DNA of 28,535 bases from a virus. Positions 22,441-28,518 of this stretch are shown here, piece after piece. The notes under the pieces were generated by a model, which saw only the letters and a list, made by a program, of their open reading frames with translations, was not told where the DNA came from and did not search any database. Position numbers and translations under genes: made by a program. The first letter of the stretch is position 1; each line of letters starts with the position of its first letter. The stretch lies in the IMG/VR virus record IMGVR_UViG_3300050016_000199, positions 1-28,535 of that record, one strand, 5' to 3'.

Positions 22441-22944
22441 TTAGATTTTACTGCCTGAAACTTTTGGGGCCGGGGCGTTTTTGCCTGGCTTCGCTAAACC
22501 GCTGATGCCTTTGTGCGCGGTCTGAGATTTTTTCTTGGCGGCTGTATCCTGCCCGCCGTTCTTATCGCTATCGACCGCGTTGCCGCTCTGGCCTGTCGAA
22601 TTCACCGTAATGTTGTAAACATGCGGACGCTTGTCGCCAGTATCGGGACCGCCACTTCCTGTGGCTTTCCCTCCACCTTTTCCTGCTGCGGGCTTCCCCG
22701 CGCCCTTACCGCCACCTTTTCCTGAACCCGTGGTCTCGGTTTCGGTGGAAGTCTCGGTGCTGGTACTTGTGCTGCTTGATCCAGAAATCGTAATCGTTAC
22801 CGCGCCGCCCGTCGCCGCCCCTGTGTTACGGGTAGCAGTAGCGCCGCCTGTGCTGGTGCTGGTTCCTGGCGTAGCTTGAGCCGCAGCCAAATCCGCAGGC
22901 TTCGCGGACAGAGGTGAAACGGCGGAATCTTTTTTCGTCGGCAT
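22441..22944 (-). CDS. Low-complexity Ser/Thr- and Gly/Lys-rich protein (167 aa)
   Basis: The whole sequence is biased. It has an Ala/Pro/Thr-rich start, a Ser/Thr/Glu run near residues 55-72 (STSTSTETSTETETTG), a Gly/Lys run near 74-95 (GKGGGKGAGKPAAGKGGGK) and a more ordinary short segment (KRPHVYNITVNSTGQSG) before a basic tail. It is probably disordered. It lies 6 bases from the stop of the small decoration-type paralog and is cotranscribed with it. It may be a virion linker or DNA-associated protein; no family is recognised. Confidence 0.45.
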   Translation of the reverse strand: MPTKKDSAVSPLSAKPADLAAAQATPGTSTSTGGATATRNTGAATGGAVTITISGSSSTSTSTETSTETETTGSGKGGGKGAGKPAAGKGGGKATGSGGPDTGDKRPHVYNITVNSTGQSGNAVDSDKNGGQDTAAKKKSQTAHKGISGLAKPGKNAPAPKVSGSKI

Positions 22945-22950
22945 ATGCCC

Positions 22951-23499
22951 TTAGTCTTGAAACAGTTCCCACATCTGCGCAACAGGCGTCAGAGGCCCTG
23001 CTGATGTCACGTTCGCATACCGTACGCGAATAAGAGCCGCTTTGCTGAACGAGGTCCATACGACGGTTCCGTCAGTCGTCGTCGCGGCCTTCACGGTGTT
23101 GAAGTTGCTGAATCCAATAAATTTTACTGCGGTCGTTCCGCCCGTCGTGGCTTTGAACAAATACCCGTTCAGAACCGCATACGCGCCAGTTGCCACAACC
23201 ACACCCGACCCAGGGTACACAGGAGCGACACAATCAAGCCCGCCGAAAATAATCCCTGCGGTCTCGGCCAGCCCGTCGGAGTGCATGTAATTGACGGTCT
23301 TGCCGACTTTCCACTGCGCGCCTTCGTTCCCCACCTTCATAAAATAGTCCGCCGTGGCGTTTGCCGCGATAGAGGGGAGCGGGTCTTGCGCGTTCGCACC
23401 GCCGCCGCCTCGCGCATCGGTAGGAAGAATAACGATAGCGAATGCGCCAGGAGCGTTCGAAACATATGCGCGTGTGTTATATCCGATTGATCCAGCCAT
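22951..23499 (-). CDS. Virion (head-fibre/decoration-type) protein, short paralog (182 aa)
   Basis: The sequence is beta-rich: APGAFAIVILPTDARGGGG, then NATADYFMKVGNEGAQWKVG, LDCVAPVYPGSGVVVATGAY, YLFKATTGGTTAVKFIGFSN and TTDGTVVWTSFSKAALIRVR. The last part resembles the short beta module (YLFkATTGGTT...TDGTVvW) found in many phage tail and decoration proteins. It aligns end to end with the protein at 23527-24720 apart from a DUF3494 insertion there, so the two arose by duplication. ATG 23499 has GGGAC upstream. The exact position in the virion is unknown. Confidence 0.6.
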   Translation of the reverse strand: MAGSIGYNTRAYVSNAPGAFAIVILPTDARGGGGANAQDPLPSIAANATADYFMKVGNEGAQWKVGKTVNYMHSDGLAETAGIIFGGLDCVAPVYPGSGVVVATGAYAVLNGYLFKATTGGTTAVKFIGFSNFNTVKAATTTDGTVVWTSFSKAALIRVRYANVTSAGPLTPVAQMWELFQD

Positions 23500-23526
23500 G
23501 GTCTTGTCCCTTTTTGCTCAAACTTT

Positions 23527-24720
23527 TTAGGCTTCCCACAAATCGTATTCTTGTGCAACTGGGGTCGCGGCTGCGATACTCACGTTCGCGAAGCGGATGC
23601 GAACGATAGCCGCCTTGCCGAATGAAGTCCAGACCACCGTTCCGTCAGTTGTAGTCGCACCCTTGACGGTGTTGAACTTGCTGAACCCGATGAATGTTGC
23701 CGCCGTTGTTCCGCCCGTCGTGGCACCGAACAGATATCCGTTCAGAACGATGTACGATGTGGGATTGAAACTGGCTGCCACAACCGTCGCGGTTCCAGGG
23801 TAAACTGGAGCGATGCAGTCAATTCCGTCAATCACGATTCCAGCAGTCTCTGTGGTTCCGTTCGGTCGGGCGAACTTGACCGACTTTTGAACTTTCCACT
23901 GCGAGCCTGTGTTCGCAACGATTGCGACGAAATCTGCCGTGCTGCCTGCGGGCACGAGAGGAAGGGGATTCTGAATTCCTGCGACGAAAGCGCCGCTGGA
24001 TGACGTGACATTCGTCGCCGTCGAGATAGTAACTGCGCCGTTGCCGCTGCCGACCGCCAAAGCGCGACCGACGAGAGTTCCGCCGCCGAGTGTCACGGAT
24101 GTGATGGCCAAGATGTTTCCAACCATATTCGAGGTTGCGACAGTCGTGAGTGAACTGCCAACCAACCAGAACACGTTATCGGCTGTTGCGCCGTTCGTCA
24201 GAGTCACAGATTGACCCGAGGCCAAATTGACTGTGGAGCCTGCCTTGAAAATATACACGCCAGGACCGTTCAATACGATACCTGTGGACATCGTCATCGA
24301 AGAGCCTGCGGAATAGTTGCCTGGGATGTACACGTTGGTGCTGCCGACTCCTGCAGTGCTTAGATCGACAGTCGTTGCGCTCAACGAGACGAAGGTCAAT
24401 GCAGCAAGCGTGGTATACGCTGCCAGCCCAGCCGTGCGAGCCGCCGCAGAGTCCGCGTTGTCGATGAAAGCTGGGGGAACGAGAATCATTCCGCTCAAAG
24501 TTGCGGGAACGGAAGCTGACCCGATGTTGCCGCCGTTGATGACAGATGATCCTGTGTTCGTGATGCCGCTGTATGCGAGCAGGGCATATGCGCCTGCCGA
24601 CCCTAATACCGCAGGTGTGGGAGACGAAGTGCCGAAGTCCGTGGCAAAAATTTCGAAGTACGCGCCAGGCGCGGGCGATCCACGAAAAGATGAAGTGTAT
24701 CCCTTAGAAGAATTCGACAT
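23527..24720 (-). CDS. Virion (head-fibre/decoration-type) protein carrying an inserted DUF3494 domain (397 aa)
   Basis: Residues 1-38 and about 240-397 match the 182-residue paralog at 22951 (shared segments include GSQWKVQKSVKF-type, IDGIDCIAPVYPGTATVVAA, YLFGATTGGTTAATFIGFSK and TTDGTVVWTSFGKAAIVRIR). Residues 39-239 are a DUF3494 ice-binding-like domain (LGSAGAYALLAYSGITNTG to GAVTISTATNV). Start 24720 is used because GGAAA precedes it; the frame stays open to 24762 through a 5' hairpin. The 57-base leader contains that hairpin. First gene of a four-gene unit ending in a terminator. Confidence 0.7.
   Translation of the reverse strand: MSNSSKGYTSSFRGSPAPGAYFEIFATDFGTSSPTPAVLGSAGAYALLAYSGITNTGSSVINGGNIGSASVPATLSGMILVPPAFIDNADSAAARTAGLAAYTTLAALTFVSLSATTVDLSTAGVGSTNVYIPGNYSAGSSMTMSTGIVLNGPGVYIFKAGSTVNLASGQSVTLTNGATADNVFWLVGSSLTTVATSNMVGNILAITSVTLGGGTLVGRALAVGSGNGAVTISTATNVTSSSGAFVAGIQNPLPLVPAGSTADFVAIVANTGSQWKVQKSVKFARPNGTTETAGIVIDGIDCIAPVYPGTATVVAASFNPTSYIVLNGYLFGATTGGTTAATFIGFSKFNTVKGATTTDGTVVWTSFGKAAIVRIRFANVSIAAATPVAQEYDLWEA
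24004..24606 (-). other. Encoded DUF3494 (ice-binding-like) domain inserted in the decoration-type protein
   Basis: Residues 39-239 carry the family landmarks: SGITNTGSSVINGGNIGS, a central GIVLNGPGVYIFKAGSTV, DNVFWLVGSSLTTVATSNMV, GNILAITSVTLGGGTLVGRA and GAVTISTATNV. It is paralogous to the domain at 12424-13059. Confidence 0.85.
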
Positions 24721-24735
24721 GATATTTTCCTTTTG

Positions 24736-24752
24736 CCGTTGGGAACCAACGG
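24736..24752 (-). other. 5' leader hairpin ahead of the DUF3494 decoration-type gene
   Basis: A perfect 7-bp stem (CCGTTGG/CCAACGG) with a 3-base loop lies 15 bases upstream of the ATG at 24720 and just before the ribosome binding site. No T-run follows, so it is not a terminator. It may stabilise the mRNA or serve as an RNase III site. Confidence 0.55.
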
Positions 24753-24777
24753 GGGCCTGCAATGTGCTAGGCCCTAC

Positions 24778-24797
24778 ACTTATGGAATAGGAAGTCT
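24778..24797 (-). promoter_or_regulatory. Late promoter/operator motif copy 8
   Basis: AGACTT-N7-CATAAGT, 57 bases upstream of the ATG at 24720, the longest clear spacing among the copies. The extra leader holds a hairpin. Confidence 0.8.
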
Positions 24798-24808
24798 AAA
24801 ACCTTCCT

Positions 24809-25315
24809 TTACCCTTCTTGCTGGTTGATGGCATCCCAGACAAGTTGATACTTCGGATGCATATCAACGACGGCGGCCACACCTTCGGGATGCTCGTCTG
24901 TAGGCGCCGAGATGCGCCATTCTCTTGGGTAAAACCATTCATGACACTGCACGCAGATTCCCCGAGGAACATTCCCAGGGAAGTTACGGACGACGCCAAT
25001 CGATGCGAGGCCGTTTTTATATTTGTGGGGACACATCTCGCGGGCCTTACGGCGGGCGGCGGCGTTGTCAATTTCCTCTTGCTTGAATTTCATTTTCTCG
25101 CGGAGGGCGCGGTGCGCGACGGCAGGGTCTACATACGGCTTGTTGGCTTCGCGCAACTTCTCAGGCGTCAGTGCCAAATCTTTCACCATACTGCCCATTA
25201 ATACGGCCACGCCTGCCATCGCCTCTTTCACAGCGGCGGATGTGGATGCGGTAATCATGGCGATAAGTTCTGGCGTCATCGCGGTGCTGCGGTTGTTTTC
25301 GTTCTCGTGTCCCAT
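24809..25315 (-). CDS. Hypothetical protein with C-terminal zinc-binding motif (168 aa)
   Basis: The N-terminal half is helical and Met/Ala-rich (TPELIAMITASTSAAVKEAM then AGVAVLMGSM). A basic helix (LREKMKFKQEEIDNAAARRK) leads to a probable zinc site: CPH at residues 95-97 and CVQC at 121-124, followed by HEWFYPREWRI. No family is recognised. ATG 25315 lies 41 bases below motif copy 9, and it is the only gene in that unit before the next motif. It may be a virion or assembly protein. Confidence 0.55.
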   Translation of the reverse strand: MGHENENNRSTAMTPELIAMITASTSAAVKEAMAGVAVLMGSMVKDLALTPEKLREANKPYVDPAVAHRALREKMKFKQEEIDNAAARRKAREMCPHKYKNGLASIGVVRNFPGNVPRGICVQCHEWFYPREWRISAPTDEHPEGVAAVVDMHPKYQLVWDAINQQEG

Positions 25316-25356
25316 GGAAGTGCTCCTCGAAGGCTCAACGGCTGGAATGCTCTTAC

Positions 25357-25376
25357 ACTTATGGAGGAGTAAGTCT
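25357..25376 (-). promoter_or_regulatory. Late promoter/operator motif copy 9
   Basis: AGACTT-N7-CATAAGT, 41 bases upstream of the start at 25315 and 24 bases beyond the stop of the gene at 25401. Confidence 0.8.
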
Positions 25377-25400
25377 AAAACTGTAACAAGATTTCATCAG

Positions 25401-25988
25401 TTAGTCGAGGAGGTTCGCAATATTCCGTTGCATAATCTGGTCGCCACCGTGCCGAAAATCGGCGGTCGTTTCCATCCACCGCTGTTCATTGAAGCCGTCT
25501 AGGGGCTCGCCAAACTCGGCAATCGTCTGCCCCCATGTGATGGCGCCCTTCATCAAGCAGTAGACCAGGACTGTCCGCCAGCCCCGTTTTTCTTCTACAG
25601 GTAGGTCTCTGTCATCCACAATAGCATAGCTTAGCTCTGTCAACCAGCCTTTCGGTAAACCAGTCAGGAACTGCACGCGACCGAGCGCCGATGTGTACAG
25701 CCCCCAGTCATCGGGGAAATTGTACTGCGACTGGACATAGATGTGGGGGTTCAGTTGCTGCAAGCGAAAAATCAAATCTGAGGAGTGCAGCACTTCACCT
25801 TTCCGACGCAAAAAATCCTTGAACCATTCGTGGTCGCTCTGGCGATAGGTCTGAAGCGTTGGCTCAATCTTCTCGGCGATGTATCGCTCGCGTGCTTCTT
25901 CCCAGGGCTCAAAGTCGGCAGCCTTCGCGTTCGCGGCGCGCTTCCAGGCTTTCTGTTCCCAATATTCTTTGGACCAAAGGTCTTGCAT
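25401..25988 (-). CDS. Hypothetical phage protein (195 aa)
   Basis: The protein is charged and tryptophan-rich: an N-terminal helix (DLWSKEYWEQKAWKRAANAK), then WFKDFLRRKGEVLHSSDLIF, a central Tyr/Trp segment (NPHIYVQSQYNFPDDWGLYT), and RGWRTVLVYCLMKGAITWG near residue 150. It is soluble with no signal peptide. The start overlaps the stop of the upstream gene (TAATG). It is the last gene of the unit driven from 26829-26848. No family is recognised; position among late genes suggests a structural or assembly role. Confidence 0.55.
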   Translation of the reverse strand: MQDLWSKEYWEQKAWKRAANAKAADFEPWEEARERYIAEKIEPTLQTYRQSDHEWFKDFLRRKGEVLHSSDLIFRLQQLNPHIYVQSQYNFPDDWGLYTSALGRVQFLTGLPKGWLTELSYAIVDDRDLPVEEKRGWRTVLVYCLMKGAITWGQTIAEFGEPLDGFNEQRWMETTADFRHGGDQIMQRNIANLLD

Positions 25989-26167
25989 TACTGCTCCTTA
26001 ATTTGGTCAACCAAATGTTCCCAGTCGCTCAGGGCCTGGGCTTGCGTTAAGGTACGAACGCAGATACACGGCACCGCGCCAGAATTCTTCGGACATCCGA
26101 ACTGGTGTCCGAGGCTGCGCGCGAGCGCGTTACCAATTTGGATCAGTCGCTCTTCGGTCGCGGTCAT
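25988..26167 (-). CDS. Hypothetical small protein (59 aa)
   Basis: Start 26167 (MTATEERLI) has GGAGG 8 bases upstream, which favours it over alternative starts further up the open frame. The product is helical at both ends (ERLIQIGNALARSLG and QAQALSDWEHLVDQIKEQ), with a cysteine-containing centre (FGCPKNSGAVPCICV) that could form a disulfide or metal site. It is coupled to the downstream gene by a TAATG overlap. No family recognised. Confidence 0.55.
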   Translation of the reverse strand: MTATEERLIQIGNALARSLGHQFGCPKNSGAVPCICVRTLTQAQALSDWEHLVDQIKEQ

Positions 26168-26248
26168 GGCGAAACCTCCAAATACAGTAGAGTCGATTGC
26201 AGAGCCCGCCGAATCCCACAACCCCGAGCCAAACAATTAAAAGTTTGC

Positions 26249-26536
26249 TTACCATCGAACGAGCCCAGCCGCCAACATAGCGCGGTCTTCGTCTGTGATT
26301 GTCGGCACTTTATGTGATGTGGTGCCGTGCGGCGCAAGATATTGCGGCAAAGGACCTTTTGTTCCGCTGTATTGCGTGGAACTTTCAATACTTCCTGCGG
26401 TCCAGTTTGCAAAATCGGATGGGTGTTGTGATGTAGCGTGATAGTTCACCGCCGAGGCTAAATACGCGAGCGTTTCGCCGTACAGAAATCGGTCACAGCG
26501 AACGCAATAATATTTATGTGCTCGAACATCAGCCAT
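26249..26536 (-). CDS. Small zinc-finger-like protein (95 aa)
   Basis: Residues 9-38 hold a C-x2-C-x18-H-x4-H arrangement (YYCVRCDRFLYGE, then NYHATSQHP), similar to C2H2-type or DUF1059-like zinc motifs. The remainder is Ser/Thr/Pro-rich and ends with a short helix (TDEDRAMLAAGLVRW). Its start overlaps the stop of the upstream zinc-ribbon gene (TAATG). There is an 81-base gap to the next gene, which holds only that gene's ribosome binding site. Function unknown; nucleic-acid or protein binding is plausible. Confidence 0.55.
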   Translation of the reverse strand: MADVRAHKYYCVRCDRFLYGETLAYLASAVNYHATSQHPSDFANWTAGSIESSTQYSGTKGPLPQYLAPHGTTSHKVPTITDEDRAMLAAGLVRW

Positions 26537-26721
26537 TATTTTGCTCCCTCCGAAACGGCCTCGACGAAGACCAGGTAGGTCGGCTTCACTTTACTTCCGT
26601 TGAGGCATTCCAGACAAGTTGTTTCGTCGTAATCATCAAATCGGGTGCCGAGCGGGAAGATTTTCTCTGTGATATGTCCGTTCGCGCATTTATATGTGAA
26701 CCGCTGTTTCGTCGCCGCCAT
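26536..26721 (-). CDS. Small zinc-ribbon protein (61 aa)
   Basis: The sequence has a ribbon pattern, C-x3-H at residues 12-16 (YKCANGH) and C-x2-C at 36-39 (CLEC), resembling FmdB-type zinc ribbons in which one ligand pair reads CxxxH. Start 26721 is supported by GGTGGGG just upstream. Further upstream the frame is open but overlaps a possible leader ORF. It belongs to the unit beginning at the motif at 26829. Function is unknown. Confidence 0.55.
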   Translation of the reverse strand: MAATKQRFTYKCANGHITEKIFPLGTRFDDYDETTCLECLNGSKVKPTYLVFVEAVSEGAK

Positions 26722-26815
26722 GGCCCCACCGCCTGTTAGAAAGGTGTGTCGGCGTATTGCTTTGATTGGCCCCAATGGTCAGATGAGCCTTGGAATCCCG
26801 CGCCGACTCGGTCAA
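26690..26815 (-). CDS. Possible TTG-started leader ORF (41 aa), tentative
   Basis: TTG at 26815 is preceded by GGAG with 5-base spacing and lies 13 bases below motif copy 10, matching the motif-to-start distances of the other late units (12-57 bases). Without it, the leader to the ATG at 26721 would be 107 bases. The product is hydrophilic with no recognised domain, and the frame overlaps the next gene by 32 bases. It may be a leader peptide or a chance ORF. Confidence 0.25.
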   Translation of the reverse strand: MTESARDSKAHLTIGANQSNTPTHLSNRRWGHGGDETAVHI

Positions 26816-26828
26816 ATTTTCTCCTACT

Positions 26829-26848
26829 ACTTATGAAATAAAAAGTCT
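26829..26848 (-). promoter_or_regulatory. Late promoter/operator motif copy 10
   Basis: AGACTT-N7-CATAAGT, 4 bases beyond the TAG of the endolysin gene. It would drive the four or five genes from 26815 down to 25401. Confidence 0.8.
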
Positions 26849-26852
26849 CGAT

Positions 26853-27284
26853 CTAAACGTAGAAACTTTGCTTGCCGATGTGCGCGGTCAAGGCATGACC
26901 GTCTGTCCCGAAGCCGTCAGGTCCTGCAATGACGCGCCCGAACCATCCGCTGGCAGCGGTTGCCAAGTTCGCGTAATAATGCGCGTCATCGGTAATGTCC
27001 GCGTCGCTGCCTGACAACACACCAGGGCACATCGCCGAAGCGTATGCGAACTGCGAGTCTCCTGCGGGAGGAATGAGGTTGAATTCTGGGTCGGACGCGA
27101 CGCTCATGCTGGTGAATTGGTTCTTCCCGTAAATCACGTCATGAAGGGTGTGTGCAAACCCTGGGGTGCCGACACGATTCTTGATAACGTGCGCGACTGC
27201 GCGCATGCCGTCGAGCCCCTCGCCGCGCGCCTCTTTCCAAACACACAAAGCCATTGAATGGATATCTGCATCATCATACTGCAT
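26853..27284 (-). CDS. SleB-type cell wall hydrolase, probable endolysin (143 aa)
   Basis: The Hydrolase_2 (SleB) signature is clear: MALCVWKEARGEGLDGMRAV with the likely catalytic Glu18, then HVIKNRVGTPGF, HTLHDVIYGKNQFTS and a later DAHYYANLATAASGWFGRVI. Members cleave peptidoglycan glycan strands. At 143 residues it is a bare catalytic domain with no binding repeats and no signal peptide, so it would need a holin or other release. ATG 27284 is chosen because GAGG lies about 7 bases upstream; it overlaps the previous gene's stop by 11 bases. It probably acts late in lysis, although membrane-protein candidates lie far away at 3039-3716 and 5510. Confidence 0.85.
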   Translation of the reverse strand: MQYDDADIHSMALCVWKEARGEGLDGMRAVAHVIKNRVGTPGFAHTLHDVIYGKNQFTSMSVASDPEFNLIPPAGDSQFAYASAMCPGVLSGSDADITDDAHYYANLATAASGWFGRVIAGPDGFGTDGHALTAHIGKQSFYV

Positions 27285-27744
27285 CAGGCACCTCGACGGT
27301 TGCAATCGCTTTCAAATTTTCTTCCAGTTGCTGGCGTTGGGCGGCGATTCCCGCGCGGTCGGCAATATACTTCGCCATCCGCATTTTATTCTCAGATGTG
27401 TCCTGATAAACATGTTTCGAAGATATCTGCGACCGTTTTCCATTCGAATCCACAATCCAAAACTGCACTTCGCTGTTGTATGATTTTTGTTCGGCAACCG
27501 AGGTAATTGCAACCGCCTCGAAGTAGTACGTCGCGCTGTAATCCTTCGATGCGAGAATGAACGCCGAGATGCGTTTGAATGAGTTCTTCCCTTTCGGCTC
27601 AGGTTTATCGATGGCTTCCTTGGCGAGTTTCAGCGAGTCGACGATACGCTCGCGACCGCGCAGTTCAAACACCCACTTGTTTGTGGATTCCGAATACGTG
27701 ATGTCCACGTCAGCATAGACTAGGTTTATGTGTTTTTCGCTCAT
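27274..27744 (-). CDS. Hypothetical phage protein (156 aa)
   Basis: This is a mixed alpha/beta soluble protein. It opens with strands (INLVYADVDITYSESTNKWV), has a centre of YSATYYFEAVAITSVAEQKS and a further strand (VQFWIVDSNGK). It ends with a helical, charged tail (NKMRMAKYIADRAGIAAQRQ). No family is recognised. It overlaps the endolysin start by 11 bases, so the two are coupled. Neither a late motif nor a sigma70-like promoter is visible on this strand upstream, so it may be transcribed from outside the window. Confidence 0.6.
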   Translation of the reverse strand: MSEKHINLVYADVDITYSESTNKWVFELRGRERIVDSLKLAKEAIDKPEPKGKNSFKRISAFILASKDYSATYYFEAVAITSVAEQKSYNSEVQFWIVDSNGKRSQISSKHVYQDTSENKMRMAKYIADRAGIAAQRQQLEENLKAIATVEVPDAV

Positions 27745-27767
27745 GATGTGATCTTACTCCTGTTCTC

Positions 27768-27796
27768 TTGACGTGTCAACCTTTTTCTGTTATTCT
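27768..27796 (+). promoter_or_regulatory. Sigma70-like promoter with palindrome, apparently leaderless, for the cysteine-rich mini-gene
   Basis: TTGACG at 27768-27773 and TATTCT at 27791-27796 have a 17-bp spacer. The perfect palindrome TTGACGTGTCAA (27768-27779) covers the -35 and could be an operator. The predicted start falls at the GTG at 27802. Confidence 0.65.
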
Positions 27797-27801
27797 TTGC
27801 C

Positions 27802-27981
27802 GTGACCAAAAAGATTCAGGACGAAGACTCTGGCTACAGCAAGCCGCATGTTTGCGAAATCTGCGGGCAGAGGTGGGACTGTATTCTCACGCTCTGCTGG
27901 GAAATTGAGAAAACAACCTGCGCGGCCTGCCCCTGCGGGCCGATGGTCTGCGGATTCAAACCGCCGTTTATTTTGACGTAA
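27802..27981 (+). CDS. Cysteine-rich mini-protein, GTG start, on the opposite strand to its neighbours (59 aa)
   Basis: Translation from GTG 27802 gives 59 residues with eight cysteines at 18, 21, 27, 32, 40, 43, 45 and 50, including CEIC, CAACPC and a final C before GFKPPF. There is no signal peptide, so metal binding (zinc ribbon-like) is more likely than disulfides. A consensus-like promoter with a 17-bp spacer ends five bases before the start codon, and no ribosome binding site is present, so the mRNA would be leaderless. It converges with the minus-strand gene at 27968 with a 14-base overlap. It is a single-gene plus-strand unit within the late region. No known family. Confidence 0.6.
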   Translation: MTKKIQDEDSGYSKPHVCEICGQRWDCILTLCWEIEKTTCAACPCGPMVCGFKPPFILT

Positions 27982-28147
27982 CCGCTTTCTGGTCCTGCGC
28001 GAGTGCTTTCTTGGTCGACGTAATAAAACTCTCTGCAGTCTCTCGACAACTATAGTGGCCGACATAATTCACCATCTGCACCGCTATTGGAAAAGCGATA
28101 TGCGGCGGGTTTGGGTCTTCCCAGATGTCAAACAGTTCACGCTTCAT
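27968..28147 (-). CDS. Hypothetical small protein (59 aa)
   Basis: ATG 28147 overlaps the stop of the upstream gene (ATGA). The product opens MKRELFDIWEDPNPPHIAFP, has a short hydrophobic segment around MVNYVGHY, and ends in a helical basic tail (ESFITSTKKALAQDQKAVTS). It is soluble with no recognised domain. It ends 14 bases inside the convergent cysteine-rich gene. The coupling and reasonable composition favour a real gene over the longer low-complexity frames overlapping it. Confidence 0.55.
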   Translation of the reverse strand: MKRELFDIWEDPNPPHIAFPIAVQMVNYVGHYSCRETAESFITSTKKALAQDQKAVTSK

Positions 28148-28518
28148 GGTTGCACCAGTTCCTGAGACGGCGATGCTATCGTTCGCTCCGTCTCAGGCTC
28201 GGGTGTAGTGCTGTCTGTTGGGGGTTGTGTTAGTGCGGGCGGCGGCACGTAGCTCTTATTATTGCCCGCGAAGATGAAAGCGAAACGGATGGTGCTGCCG
28301 ATGGACGCCAACTCGACGGGGCGAAACTGCCACCACGGGTACAGCGTGTCAAGTTGGTCGGCAATCTGCTCCAGCATCTGGTCGACGCCGTCAGGACCGA
28401 ATCCCTGACGCGGACCTGCGTGCTGCACGTATGTGCGGTCAGGGAAAATCTGGTCGGGGAAGATGACCTTGACCCTCATCTTCTTGAAAAGTTTGTTTCC
28501 GTATTTGTCAGTTCGCAT
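28144..28518 (-). CDS. Hypothetical phage protein (124 aa)
   Basis: ATG 28518 has GAGG 6 bases upstream, which favours it over a TTG two codons earlier. The first half looks like a compact alpha/beta fold (KKMRVKVIFPDQIFPDRTYV, then MLEQIADQLDTLYPWWQFRP), with strands around STIRFAFIFAG. The last 35 residues are Pro/Thr/Glu-rich and probably disordered. No family is recognised. It is coupled to the next gene by an ATGA overlap. The upstream control region is outside the window. Confidence 0.55.
   Translation of the reverse strand: MRTDKYGNKLFKKMRVKVIFPDQIFPDRTYVQHAGPRQGFGPDGVDQMLEQIADQLDTLYPWWQFRPVELASIGSTIRFAFIFAGNNKSYVPPPALTQPPTDSTTPEPETERTIASPSQELVQP

Noticed and set aside
22481-22930. 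Repeat-like GC-rich DNA considered as a possible CRISPR or tandem array
   Set aside because: It is the coding bias of a Ser/Thr and Gly/Lys-rich protein. There are no regular repeat units separated by unique spacers.
22944-22962. AGACTAAGGGCATATG upstream of the low-complexity gene, resembling the late motif
   Set aside because: The inter-block distance and the second block (CATATG rather than CATAAGT) do not match the ten true copies.
27790-28065. 91-codon minus-strand open frame across the convergent mini-genes
   Set aside because: Arg-rich composition and no coupling. The 27802 (+) and 27968 (-) frames have better starts, spacing and composition.
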